This document shows, piece by piece, positions 32,170-41,657 of a stretch of DNA of 64,000 bases. This DNA comes from Chelonoidis abingdonii (taxonomy: Eukaryota; Chordata; Testudines; Testudinidae). How positions within the stretch are numbered: position 1 is the stretch's first letter; each line of letters opens with the position of its first letter. Under the pieces are notes generated by a model that was not told the origin of the DNA, ran no database searches, and was given only the letters and a program-made list of their open reading frames with translations. The stretch covers positions 295,061,522-295,125,521 of the forward strand of contig NC_133770.1 in the NCBI RefSeq assembly GCF_003597395.2, in the 5' to 3' direction. The translations under genes and the position numbers were made by a program.

Positions 32170-32465
32170 CAGACAGCAGAGTAAAATCAAGTGAGCCAAC
32201 GCGATCTCACTTGTTCAGATACAGACACACCAAACAGCTAAGTGTCACAGATGATTTCTTTCCTAAAGTATAGCTCTGCTCTTTGGACTCCAGTGCCACA
32301 CAAAGATGTTTCATTCATGAGTTCAGCGGAGGAAATTCCCTCCAGCAAACAGTACCAACACTAGCCTTAGGCTATGTTCTTTTTTAATTCCCCTTGCTCA
32401 TACTGTTGCTCTTAGCAGGGTGAGCATGCTATTTAGAGACAAGAGGCAGCAGTGAAATGCAAAAT
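32170..32465. other. No gene recognised
   Basis: Single-copy-looking DNA lies between CR1 and a MITE. Confidence 0.35.
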
Positions 32466-33090
32466 TCTAGACTATGTCTACACTACAGAGACATATCAAA
32501 AAGCTATGGCAGCATGGGCTTCACCCTGTAGCAGAGGCACTGACTTTTCCTTTTCCCTGAGGGTGTTCAACCCCCAACTTTGCCCCAAGGCCCTGCCCCC
32601 ACGCCACGCCTTTTCCCAAGGCCCAGCCTTCTCTCTGCCTCCTTCTGCCCCTGCTTTGCCCCCCGCAAAGGCCCTGCCCTCACTCCACCTCCTCTTACCC
32701 CTATTCCACTCTCTGCCCAAGGCCCCTGCCCACCTGCCGTTCTCCATCCTCCTCCAGGCCCCTCCCCAAGTTCCCAAACAGCTGTTTGGTGGCAGCTCCA
32801 CCACCATCAGCTGATGAGTGGGGGCAGGAAACAGCCGTGGCTGGTGGTTACTGAATACCCACTACTTTTTTTTCCATGGGTGCTCCAGCACCAGGGCACC
32901 CATCGAGTCAGTATCTATGTCCCGTAGTGTAGACTCAGCCTACACTGACGGAAGGTCTCCCCCTAATAAAGTCAGGTACATTGATGGAAACATTCTTCCA
33001 TTGACATATCTTCATCAATACTGGAAGCTAGGTTGGCATTTTTCAAACCTTTGACCAATATAAATGTCAACCTCACTTTTAAGCATAGCC
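32466..33090. mobile_element. Harbinger-like MITE interrupted by a hAT element
   Basis: The left part ACTATGTCTACACTACAGAG is rejoined after the hAT insertion by GTGTAGACTCAGCCTACACTG, and ends near TTTTAAGCATAGCCCAAGC. The internal words (ATTCTTCCATTGACATA) match the other TGTCTACAC MITEs. The unsplit element would be about 240 bp. Confidence 0.55.
32532..32919. mobile_element. Non-autonomous hAT element (388 bp)
   Basis: The left end CAGAGGCACTGACT and the right end (inverted) CATAGATACTGACT form a 14-bp TIR with three mismatches. The octamers on either side, CCCTGTAG and TCCCGTAG, agree at six of eight. The body is C-rich (CCTGCCC words), which explains the proline-rich open frames here; they are not genes. 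Confidence 0.62.
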
Positions 33091-33229
33091 CAAGCTAGAT
33101 ATGGTACATGATCCTGTGGATGTCTCATTCATTTGTAAAATATTGGGCACGTCTTCTGATGACAATGCTCTCATCCCTCTTTTGAGAAGTGCTTTGCGAT
33201 CTATAACTGATCCAATGAACTCAATGGTT

Positions 33230-33353
33230 TAGGGTTGCCAATTTTTGGTTGGACATATTCCTGGAACTTTCATCACAGGACATAATCTTTAGTTAAAGAT
33301 TAATCTTTAAGTCCCGGAGACACTAGGAAAATCCTGGAGGTTTGATAACCCTA
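33230..33353. mobile_element. hAT MITE 'TAGGGTTGCC', 124 bp
   Basis: It starts TAGGGTTGCCAATT and ends GATAACCCTA. The octamers CAATGGTT and CAATGGGT flank it, seven of eight identical. A central TAATCTTTAGTTAAAGATTA palindrome folds on itself. Its terminal TAGGGTTGCCA is shared with the 717-bp element at 34809. Confidence 0.82.
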
Positions 33354-33710
33354 CAATGGGTATGTGGCAATGATTGTCTCGCTCCAAATGAGAGGATAAG
33401 ACTGATAGTAAAAGGATAGTGTTCAACGCCCTTGTTAACATGGATAGATCAGGGGACTTGGATATGGACCTTCTGAAATGGCCCACTGGTAGTGAAATTT
33501 GGCCCATTTGGTGGTGACCAAAAATCATTACCATCAGATATTTTTTCAGTGGCTTTTGTGAAATGACTTCTTGGAGTGTTAGTCCAGTTCCTAATGGGAC
33601 AGATGTCCACTTCCCAAAGACATTGCCCCAGTTAGCTCCTTTGTGAATGGCCTTAGAAGACAGCCCAAGTATCTGAATGACCCATGGAGACTGAATTACT
33701 CTTTCAGCTG
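33354..33710. other. No gene recognised
   Basis: No repeat or coding signal is seen between two MITEs. Confidence 0.35.
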
Positions 33711-33713
33711 TAG

Positions 33714-33898
33714 GGCTTGTCTACACGAGAGATTTTACCAGGAGTAAATTGATTGCCAGTAAACTCAAGGTGGTTAATATGTTTGAAGAGAACATTCTCA
33801 GTATGTCCCAGGTATTGGGAGATTACCCTAGCCCTGGGGCAAATTTTTTGGGGGTGCCTAGACTACCCTTTACAAAAAACCCTAGTGTAGACAATACC
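33714..33898. mobile_element. Harbinger-like MITE with 3-bp TSD
   Basis: The left end GGCTTGTCTACACGAG pairs with CTAGTGTAGACAATACC on the right. TAG lies on both sides (33711-33713 and 33899-33901). It is 185 bp and non-coding. Confidence 0.68.
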
Positions 33899-33901
33899 TA
33901 G

Positions 33902-34808
33902 TGGGAGGGCCCCTTGAAGGCGGGACAGGGCCCTAGTGAAAGGAAATATCAGAAAAGCTTGCAGTACCACTGCCTGTGTTTATCCATCCTGTAGCAAAAT
34001 ACAGGATGTTAGGGACAGATATGCAGAGACACAAAGGGTGGTTGTGTGGCCAATTTCATTAAAAGTCAAGGGAAGTTGGGTATCTGAACATCCCCGTTAG
34101 CCTGCAGGGCATTTGCAGTTGTAAATCCACTTAAAATAAATACTTCATAGTACACGTACACACACACACACACACAAAAGCAATAGTGGAACGGTCCACG
34201 GAAGGGACCATCAGCTCAAGAGATCAGTGTTTGCCAAATGGATCAACCATATTTTCAGGCTTCTAAAAGAATGTTACAAATAACAAAGTGTTAAAGAAAA
34301 ATTCATACAGCAGCAGCTGACAATGTCTTTTTAATTACAAGAAAAAAACCCATTGAGCATTCTTCTGAACCAGAAATAAATATGAATGTTTAAGAAAGCC
34401 AGAGAAGTATTTCCCTTTCTTAGGGCCCTCTCACGATAACCTTTAGCAGGTGAGTAATACATTATCAGAGAGTTGTGTGACAGCACAACCATTAGTGTGG
34501 ATTGCTGTGAAGGCGCACTATGGAAAGGGGTCCCAGCAGCAATCAATTACAATTACTAGAAATGTGTCAACAGACTAATGCAGGAGATTGCCTCTGTCCC
34601 AGTAAAGCAGCAGCAAATTAAACTGTGGATGACTTTCATTCATTAAAATAATTCACGGCCTGCATGTGTCTCTCTCCCTCTTCCCTTTGCCCTGAATTCA
34701 TTCTAATACATTCTGTATATTACATTAAAAAAATAAAACTAAAATGTTTTAAATGATTGTTTTAAAATAATACAGTTAAAATGCTGAGGTCGCTTCCCTC
34801 ACCGAGCA
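33902..34808. other. No gene; (CA)n and possible conserved noncoding DNA
   Basis: A (CA)n tract of about ten units lies at 34158-34176. The part from about 34300 to 34760 has no repeat marks and contains AT-rich homeodomain-type words (CAATTACAATTAC near 34543). It could be a conserved element, but only alignment could tell. Confidence 0.35.
34158..34176. repeat. (CA)n microsatellite
   Basis: Near-perfect CA repeats follow TACACGTA. Confidence 0.85.
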
Positions 34809-35525
34809 TAGGGTTGCCAGGTGTCAGGTTTTCGACTGGAACATGTGGTTGAAAAGGAACAGCTGCCTTGGCTGTCAAAAGTCCAGTTGGCGTGGGGCTG
34901 GCAGGCTCCCTACCCAGCTGTGCGTGGCTTCTGAGAAGCTGCCTGCATGTCCCTCCAGCTCCTAGGTGTAGGGGTGACCAAGGAGGCTCTGTGCAGTGTC
35001 CCCTCCCTGAGTGCTGGCTCCGCAGTTCCCATTGGCTGGGAACCGCAGCCACTGGGAGCTGTGAGGGCAGTGCCTGCAGACAGGGGCAGTGCACAGAGCT
35101 CCCTGGTCTGGCCATACCTCTGACTAGGAGTCAGAGGGACATGCTGACAGCTTCCCAGGAGCCACCTGAGGTAAGCGCCGCCAAGAGCCCACACCACAAA
35201 CCCCTTCCTGTGCCCCAACCCTCTGCCTCAGCCTGAGTCACCTTCCACACTCTGAACCCCTCAGCCCCAGCCTGGACCCCTTCCTGCACCCCAAACCCCT
35301 CATCCCCAGCACCACAGCCAGAGCCCTCAACCCCTCCTGTACCCCAACTCCCTGCCCCAGCCAGTGAAATTGAGCGAGTGTGGGAGGATGGGGGAGAGCA
35401 AGCGACAAGGGAGTGGGGTTGGAGTGAACAGGTGTGGGGCCTTGGAGAACGGGTGGAGCCTCAGGAAAGGGGTGGGGCAGTGCAAGGGTGTTCAGTTTTG
35501 TGTGATTAGGAAGTTGGCAACCCTA
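34809..35525. mobile_element. hAT element 'TAGGGTTGCC', 717 bp, non-autonomous
   Basis: It begins TAGGGTTGCCAGGTGTC and ends GTTGGCAACCCTA, an 11-bp perfect TIR. The octamers ACCGAGCA and ACTGAGCG agree at six of eight, with transitions at CpG-like sites. The GC-rich body holds long runs of CCCCAACCC-type sequence and chance frames on both strands (34762-35236), none with transposase motifs. Confidence 0.82.
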
Positions 35526-35639
35526 ACTGAGCGTGATGTGTCATCATGATTCTTCACGTCACAGACTTATCGGTCTGAGTCAATTCCCTACGTCTCCATA
35601 AATATGATGATTTATTACTTGCGTTCCAGTAGAATCTAA

Positions 35640-35955
35640 GGGTTGCAACCAAGATTGCAGATACCACTGTGCTAGGCTCTGTACAAACACATAGTGAGAG
35701 GCAGTCCCTACTCCAGACAGAGAAAGTGACTTATCTAGGGTGACCAGATGGCCCAATTTTATAGGGACAGTCCCAATTTTTGGGTCTTTTTCTTATATAG
35801 GCTCCTATTACCCCCCACCCCCATCCTGATTTTTCACCTTTGCTGTCTTCTCACCCTAGACTTATCCAAGCTCATGCAACACATCCGTGGCAGAGCTGGG
35901 AATAGAAGTCTTGTTTCTTGTACCCCTCTGCCATGCCCTATCCACTAGAATGGAT
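35640..35955 (-). repeat. MIR-like SINE interrupted by a hAT MITE
   Basis: The left half (ACCACTGTGCTAGGCTCTGTAC, CAGACAGAGAAAGTGACTTATC) and right half (CCAAGCTCATGCAAC, GGCAGAGCTGGGAATAGAAG, ATCCACTAG) are continuous once the MITE at 35736-35858 and one copy of its TSD are removed. Confidence 0.72.
35736..35858. mobile_element. hAT MITE 'TAGGGTGACC', 123 bp, perfect 8-bp TSD
   Basis: It starts TAGGGTGACCAGATG and ends CTTCTCACCCTA. The exact octamer GACTTATC flanks both sides (35728-35735 and 35859-35866) and restores a MIR core when collapsed to one copy. A second copy in opposite orientation is at 46225-46367. Confidence 0.9.
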
Positions 35956-35959
35956 AGTG

Positions 35960-36332
35960 ACAATTTAATGCTTGCCAACTACTTGCAGACTATGCTTTTA
36001 AGTTCACATTCCTCCTGATACTGGCCCGGATCCTACCAAACACTTACTGCTGGGTGCAGTGAACTTCAGCATTGCTTTGCAGCTGGATTCGTTTCTGCTT
36101 TTGAAAGCTAAGTTTGAAAACCCAAATTCCTTCCTGCACTCTCCTAGTCTTCCTCTGGAGGTGTGGAGACACCACACTCTCTCCTTCTTAAGCATTCCAT
36201 GCAGCACAATGTTGCCTCCCTCATGAAACCATGGTCAAGAATGAAACATTGCAATGTAGTATCAGAACCTAGGAATCAGAGATGGTGACATGACATCACA
36301 ACATGAAGGCTCCACATCACAATGGAGAATAT
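35960..36332. other. No gene recognised
   Basis: I see nothing assignable between the MIR remnant and the MITE. Confidence 0.35.
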
Positions 36333-36544
36333 AGTTTGTGTCTACTCTACAGCCGCTATGGCAGCACAGCTATGGGGCTGTAGTGCCATAGTGTAGACGC
36401 TTCCTATGTAGACAGACAGGGATTTTCCACACATGTAATTAATCCACCTTTCTGAGTGGCAGTAGCTAGGTCAATGGAAGAATTTTTCTGTCGAGCTAGC
36501 TGTATCTATACCCAGGGATTAGGTCAACCTAACTATGGAACCAA

Positions 36545-37882
36545 TTGAGTAAGAGCTTAGAACTGGTGACAGTCAGAGTTCAATGCAACAAATCAATGTC
36601 TGAGTCTTTCCAGATTCATAGCAGAGTTAAGCAAGGTTGTGTACTTACCCCAACTCTGTTTGGGATCTTCTCTCTGCTACTGAAACAAGCTTTTGGTTCC
36701 TCAACTGAGGGAATCTACCTACACACAAGAACTGATGGAAAGCTATTCAATCTTGTAAGACTTAGACTTAAACCCAAGACTTGGAAAGCCCTCATCCAAC
36801 ATCTCCTCTTCGCTGACGTCGGAGAAGTGACAACCCACACAAATGCTTGTCTCCAAAACCTCTTGGACAGTTTTTCCAAAGCCTGCCAAGACTTCGGGCT
36901 CACAGTAAACCTAAAAATATGAACATAAAGTGCCAAGGAGTTGAGGAAGCACCCTCCATCAACATCAACAACTATGAACTTGAAGTGGTGAACGAGTTCA
37001 CATACCTGGGGTCTACTATTGCAGTCAACCTCTCACGTGAAACGGAACTCAGCATCCGCATTGGAAAAACTGCCAAAACAATGTCTAGACTGAGCAAGAG
37101 GGTCTGGCAAAACAACAAATAGACAAAACACACACAGATTTGTGTGTATCGTGCATGTGTTATCAGCACACTTTTGTATGGGAGTGAGACATGGACCTTA
37201 GACTCTCATCAGGAAAAGAGGCTCAACAGCTTTCATATGTATTGCCTTCGTCAAACCGTTGGTATCTTCTGGAGGGACAGAGTCACCAACACTGAGGTGA
37301 TGAAACAGGCCAGCAATACCCAGCATGCAGACACTCCTCCAACAGAGATGCCTCTGCTGGCTTGGGCACATGTGCCAAATGAATGGCAGGTGCATCCCAA
37401 AGGGCATCCTCTGTGGCGAATTGGCATCTGGACAAACACCCAAAATTGTGTTTCAATAATAATTGGAGATATACCTATCGCCTAGAACTTGAAAGGTCAT
37501 TGAGTCCAGCCTCCTGCCTTCACTAGCAGAACCAAGTACTGATTTTTGCCCCATATCCCTAAGTGGTCCCCTCAAGGATTGAACTCACAACCCTGGGTTT
37601 AGCAGGCTAATGCTCAAAGCACTGAGTGGAAGCAAGACCTCAAAGAAATGGATGACGATAACTGGGATGATCACACTCAGGACCGCAGCCTTTGAAACCA
37701 AGAGCTGAAGGTCTCTGGAGTTCTAAGAGGAAGCTGTCCAGCTTAGCAGAGGAGAAAAGAACTCGCAGAAGTCAGAGCCCAAAGGTCGGAACATCACCTT
37801 TAAATGTGACAAATACAACAGAGATTGTCACTGTCGAGTGGGTCTCTTCAGTCAAGATCGCAGCTGCCCTAAAACTAACTGA
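36545..37882 (+). pseudogene. LINE reverse transcriptase C-terminal remnant
   Basis: From 36545 the frame carries SRVKQGCVLTPTLF (the RT motif around QGC), then LFADVGEVTTHT near 36809, where the catalytic FADD is changed to FADV, then a frameshift. 36847-37122 has YELEVVNEFTYLGSTIAVNL. 37144-37485 has CVISTLLYGSETWTLDSHQ and CLRQTVGIFWRDRV. After the SINE, the last part encodes a Cys/His-rich end (FKCDKYNRDCHCRVGLFSQD, then RSC) before a TGA at 37880. The lost Asp, frameshifts, stops and SINE insertion make it inactive. Confidence 0.75.
37464..37629 (-). mobile_element. Cry I-type SINE inside the LINE
   Basis: The minus strand reads CACTCAGTGCTTTGAGCATT (A-box end, first bases lost), AACCCAGGGTTGTGAGTTC (B-box region) and CAATGACCTTTCAAGTTC (CR1-like 3' half). 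It interrupts LINE coding sequence. No clear TSD is visible. Confidence 0.82.
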
Positions 37883-38049
37883 GTAAATTCTTTACCTCTC
37901 AGGGGTGCATACCCATTGTCTCTTGAGACTGAAGGATGCCTAATACTGCTACTATTACTGCTAGTAACTCTGGCACTCAGGATGTGAAATTTTTCACAGC
38001 CCTGAGTGGCATATACAGGTCAATCTAATTTGTAAGTGCAGACCAGGCC

Positions 38050-38679
38050 CCAGGGTCATGATGTAAAAACAGACGCAGGCTAGTGACACACATCACGATG
38101 CAAAGAGCCCATTCTGAGCTTTCGGTTGGGCACGTATCAGGCCTACAGTCTATAGACATACTGATACCAGCCAGTGTCCAAGTCTCTAGGGTTGATTTGG
38201 GATTTCCCCCAAGAAGCACCACCACTTCTTTTTCTGTTGTGTTGTTTTTCCTGTGGTGAGCAGCTAAAGTACGGCCCTTGCCCAGGAGCCAGAGTTCAGA
38301 GATACACCAGTGAATTCAAACATGTTCACTCTTGGTAATTTCACTCCTGTAGACATGCTCTCACCAGTGTCCGCAGTCTGTCTTCATTTGGGAGCAGACA
38401 CCTCTGAGACTTTTTTTGTTCACCCTTTTTAGCACAGAGCAGCACATATTTCACTCCTGGGAACATTAAAGGCACGCACTTCTCTAATAGGACTTAACTA
38501 CAACAAATGGACAGATTTTGCTGAGTATCAGTCTTGGGAGACATTGGCTTCATACGTCAGATTTTTATGTGCAGGAGTCAAGACAAAGAATAAAGTGCAG
38601 AGTAACTGAGGTATCCTCATATCCATCTTCTTATATTCTTTATTTCCCAATAGAAATATTGAGACGAGAACAGTGTAAA
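38050..38679. other. No gene recognised
   Basis: Nothing coding and no clear mobile element between the MITE and the next dispersed-repeat fragment. Confidence 0.4.
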
Positions 38680-38762
38680 TCCAGAGTAGCCCCATTGCTA
38701 TCCATGGCTCAACTCGGGATTTACACCTCTCTAAATGAGATCAGAATCTGGCCCTTAGAGAC
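38680..38762 (-). repeat. Dispersed 'TTTACACC...GAGATCAGAATCTGGCCC' fragment
   Basis: GGGATTTACACCTCTCTAAA and GAGATCAGAATCTGGCCC match the dispersed repeat at 63315-63418 in order and spacing. Class unknown. Confidence 0.5.
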
Positions 38763-38944
38763 TATGCTAGTACAATGACCTCTGCTGAATCACAGGAGGT
38801 TTTCAGAACTGTGACAGCAGAATTACTTCAATGCTCATTATGTGGGGCCAGACTGATTGATCATGTGAAGTGTCAGCAGAAAACGAGCCCCTCCCCTGCA
38901 TGGGAGAAGAAAGATCATCCCATGACTTTCCCTCCATTAAGTGA

Positions 38945-39018
38945 GATAGTTTAATGGACACCTGGAGGCAGACTAGATGGTCACTATGATCCCTTCTGAC
39001 CTTAGAATCTATTATTTG
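38945..39018 (+). mobile_element. CR1 3' tail fragment
   Basis: GACTAGATGGTCACTATGAT and CCTTCTGACCTTAGAATCTA are the terminal 70 bp of CR1. There is no coding part. Confidence 0.7.
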
Positions 39019-39366
39019 ATTTGCATAATGTATTCAAACGTGGGAGAGACTTTCCTGTTTCAGGAGCCACACTACTGCAGGTCAAGCATGTTTACAGCTC
39101 ATGTGTGTGTGTTTGTGTGTATGTGTTAATTAGAGCCAATAATATCCTGACCTTCATTGATACTAACATGCCTCATAGAACTCACTGTTTCCTTGGAAGA
39201 TGGGAATTTTGCTTCTACATCTGTGTCTGATTTGGGAAGTTCCATGTTTTCTGGCTTTAGGGGCAGATTTACAAACGTCTTTAGGTGCCTAAAGGTGCAA
39301 ATAGATGCCCTAGAGGGATGTATAAAAGCATCTAAGCAGGTTCGATGCCTAAACTCCCAATACATC

Positions 39367-40232
39367 TGTCATAAATAGATAGCTAAGGGTTAATGTTTCT
39401 TTCACCTGTAAAGGGTTAACAAAGAGAACCAAACACCTGACCAGAGGACCAATCAGGAAACTGGATTTTTTCAAAGCTCAGGGGGAGGGAATTTTTTGGG
39501 TCTCTTTTGTCTGGCTCTCAGCTATGAGAGGGGATCTTTTCTATCTTCAAGCTTCTAATCTTCAGTTTCAAAGTTGTGAGTACAAAGGTAGAAAACAATA
39601 GGCTGTTATATGTTTTTTTTTTGTATTTACATGTGTGTAGTTGCTGGAATGTTTTTAAATTGTATATCTCTTTTGAATAAGGCTGTTTATTCATTTTTTC
39701 TTTTAAGCAATTGACCCTGTATATTGTCATCTTGATACAGAGAATATTTTTTCATGTCTTTTTTTCTTTCTTTTATATAAAGCTTTCTTTTTTAAACCTG
39801 TTTGAGTTTTTTCTCTGGTTAAGGCTAAGGAACGAAGGGGAGGGGGAAATCTCTTTGTGTTAGCTTGACTAGGTTTGAATCTGCATAGCCTCAGGGGAAG
39901 AAGGAGGGGGAAGGTAAATTGCCTCTCTGTTTTGCATTCAAGGAGTTTAAGTACAGTATCGCCCAGGATAACCCAGGGAGGGGAGCTGGGATGAGATAAA
40001 GAGGAGACAAGGGGAGGGGGTTTACTTCCCTTTGTGGTAAGACTCAGGGCTTCTGAGTCTTGGGGTCTCCCAGAGAAGGTTTTGGGAGACCAGAGAGGGA
40101 GCCAAGTCCTGGAAATCACTTGGCTGGTGGCAGCGAGATCAGATCTAAGCTGGTAATTAAGCTTAGAAGGGTTCATATTAGCTTCTCAGTTTATGAACGC
40201 TAAGGTTCAAATCTGAGTAAGAAGTTATGATA
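39367..40232 (+). mobile_element. LTR-like element 'TGTCATAA', copy B, exact 5-bp TSD
   Basis: The 866-bp element begins TGTCATAAATAGATAGC and ends GAAGTTATGATA (the terminal CA now reads TA). Identical ACATC lies on both sides (39362-39366 and 40233-40237). It shares with copy A (6561) the CCAATCAGG box at 39449, a poly(A)-signal-like TATAAAG at about 39776, the CTGGTGGCAGCG block ending at 40135, and the stem-loop nine bases later. The 149-codon minus-strand open frame at 39727-40176 is opposite these marks and is chance. Confidence 0.85.
40144..40167. other. Subterminal stem-loop of LTR-like copy B
   Basis: The 24 bases TCTAAGCT, GGTAATTA, AGCTTAGA are identical to those in copy A, while the sequence around them has diverged. 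Confidence 0.7.
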
Positions 40233-40345
40233 ACATCCAATGGAAGCTAGGTGCCCAAATCGCTCAGGTACTTTTGAAAATCCCACTAGATGCCTATCTA
40301 CATCTTTAGAAGCCTAAATACTTTTGGAAATTTGGGCATAGGGCC

Positions 40346-40860
40346 TAACCCTGTGAGGTATTGGAGTCAATGGCAGTTGAGGACACTTAGCACTGTACAG
40401 GAGCAGGACTGGAGAGGTTTTTCACTTATAATGATCAAAGCAGGGAGTCCCACATATTGACCTTTATAACAGGATTCCACTGCATTCTCAGTAACTAGCT
40501 TTTGCTGTTAACCAAAGCCTGTGAAAGCCATTTATTGCTATGCATATTCTTCCATCATAGGTATTAGCCTTTCAGTAACCTAGAGCAATATTAAAATGCC
40601 ACAATATGTCAAAATATGTGCCCATCTCCAGGTGGGGCAACGTTTGGCCAACACAATCTTTTCAAAAGGGAATTTGAAACCTAGACTGGTATCTTACGAG
40701 AAACTCTTTCTGGGATAGTTCTCATTGGCCAAGGTGTCTCTGCGTCAAGTCCTGCCTGATCCCCATTCAATGCAGTTTTCAAAACCCCCTGCTTTGCACA
40801 GGGATCACCTTTGTCCACATAGGCCAGAATGCTGATGAGACAACTTTCCACATCTGCTGC
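40346..40860. other. No gene recognised
   Basis: The start (to about 40410) has GTATTGGAGTCAATGGCAG, a CAATGG repeat scrap. The rest is unassigned. Confidence 0.35.
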
Positions 40861-40867
40861 CCATCAG

Positions 40868-41359
40868 CAGGGGTAAAAGTAACTTAAAGGACTTACCGGT
40901 ACATCGGAGTCCTGAGCGGGGGTGTGGCCTCAACTGGAAGAGGCAGGACCTTTCAATATTTAAAAGCCCCGGGGTTCCAGCTGTGGCTGGGAGCCCCGGG
41001 CCTTTTAAATCACCCTGGAGCTCCCAGTTGCAGAGGCGGCTGGGAGTCTCGGGGCTGAGGGGCGAACCGCGGAGTTCCAGGCCCTTTAAATCACCGTGGG
41101 AGCCCGGCTGCTGGAGCTCTGGTGGCACTTTAAAGGGCCTGGGGCTCCCCACAGCGGCCAGAGCACCGGGCCCTTTAAATCCCCGCCCGAGCTGTGCTGC
41201 CAGAGCTCTGGCGGTACTTCAAAGGGCCCAGGGCTCCACGCAGAGGTTGGAGCCCTAGGCCCTTTAAATCACCACTCCCTAAGCCGGTCCAGTCTGGAAC
41301 AGTATACTGGCTCTTGCCGGTACACCGTATCAGACCATACCAGCTTACTTTCACCTCTG
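40868..41359 (+). mobile_element. Hairpin-rich non-autonomous hAT element, complete
   Basis: The 492-bp element starts CAGGGGTAAAAGTAAC and ends CTTACTTTCACCTCTG; the inverted termini differ at two of 15 positions. CCATCAGC follows the right end and CCATCAG precedes the left end, an 8-bp TSD with one base lost. The body is built of CCCTTTAAATC and GGGGCTCC modules in both orientations, which give overlapping repetitive open frames (40805-41406) that are artefacts. The truncated copy at 13172 is the same family. Confidence 0.85.
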
Positions 41360-41657
41360 CCATCAGCCTTTTCTCTCGCCTCAAGGGAGGGAGACTTGTT
41401 TCTTAAATTATGGTTTTGATAACACGAGCAGCCAGCATTTTCATTCACTTTGCACTTGGAGAAAGAACAAGAAGGATGTGGAAGCAGTTTTAATTGGCTT
41501 GGCAACTTGCCCCCTAAGAACAAAATCAGAAGAAAGAAAGAAGCAGGACAGATGTGCCCACACACAGTTGCTGCTTAGGTAGAATCCAAGTGACTTTGCA
41601 ACATGCACGCTTGGTTTTCATAAACACCATTAGAGGAGCGGTGTTGCTTAGCATCCC
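41360..41657. other. No gene recognised
   Basis: Unassigned DNA between the hAT element and the next LTR-like start. Confidence 0.35.

Larger units (their letters stand above)
36539..37964 (+). mobile_element. 5'-truncated non-LTR retrotransposon, not CR1
   Basis: The insertion is bounded by TAACTATGG (36530-36538) and TAACTCTGG (37965-37973), a 9-bp TSD with one mismatch. It starts in RT coding sequence, runs through the C-terminal region and 3' UTR, and ends in a short trinucleotide-like tail (TACTGCTACTATTACTGC). A minus-strand SINE splits it at about 37464-37629. RT and C-terminal features are closer to RTE/BovB-like or related LINEs than to CR1, but I cannot fix the clade by eye. Confidence 0.72.
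36335..38049. mobile_element. Harbinger-like MITE split by a LINE
   Basis: The left part (TGTGTCTACTCTACAGCC ... GGTCAACCTAACTATGG, to 36538) and right part (CTCTGGCACTCAGGATGTG ... AAGTGCAGACCAGGCCC, from 37965) join into one TGTCTACAC-type MITE of about 280 bp. The internal foldback AGGATGTGAAATTTTTCACA/GCCCTGAG is intact on the right. Members at 16457 and 28286 provide the uninterrupted layout. Confidence 0.72.
39256..40345. repeat. Palindrome-like dispersed repeat split by an LTR-like element
   Basis: The left arm (AGATTTACAAACGTCTTTAGG, up to 39366) and right arm (TAGAAGCCTAAATACTTTTGG, from 40238) are inverted partners. Removing 39367-40232 and one ACATC restores about 220 bp of a foldback repeat like the one at 17099. 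Confidence 0.58.

Noticed and set aside
32496..32927. Proline-rich open frames of 103-120 codons
   Set aside because: The C-rich body of the hAT element at 32532-32919 explains them.
40805..41419. Several repetitive proline/glycine-rich frames, also 13188-13555
   Set aside because: They translate the GGGCCCTTTAAATC modules of a non-autonomous hAT element in different frames and are not proteins.
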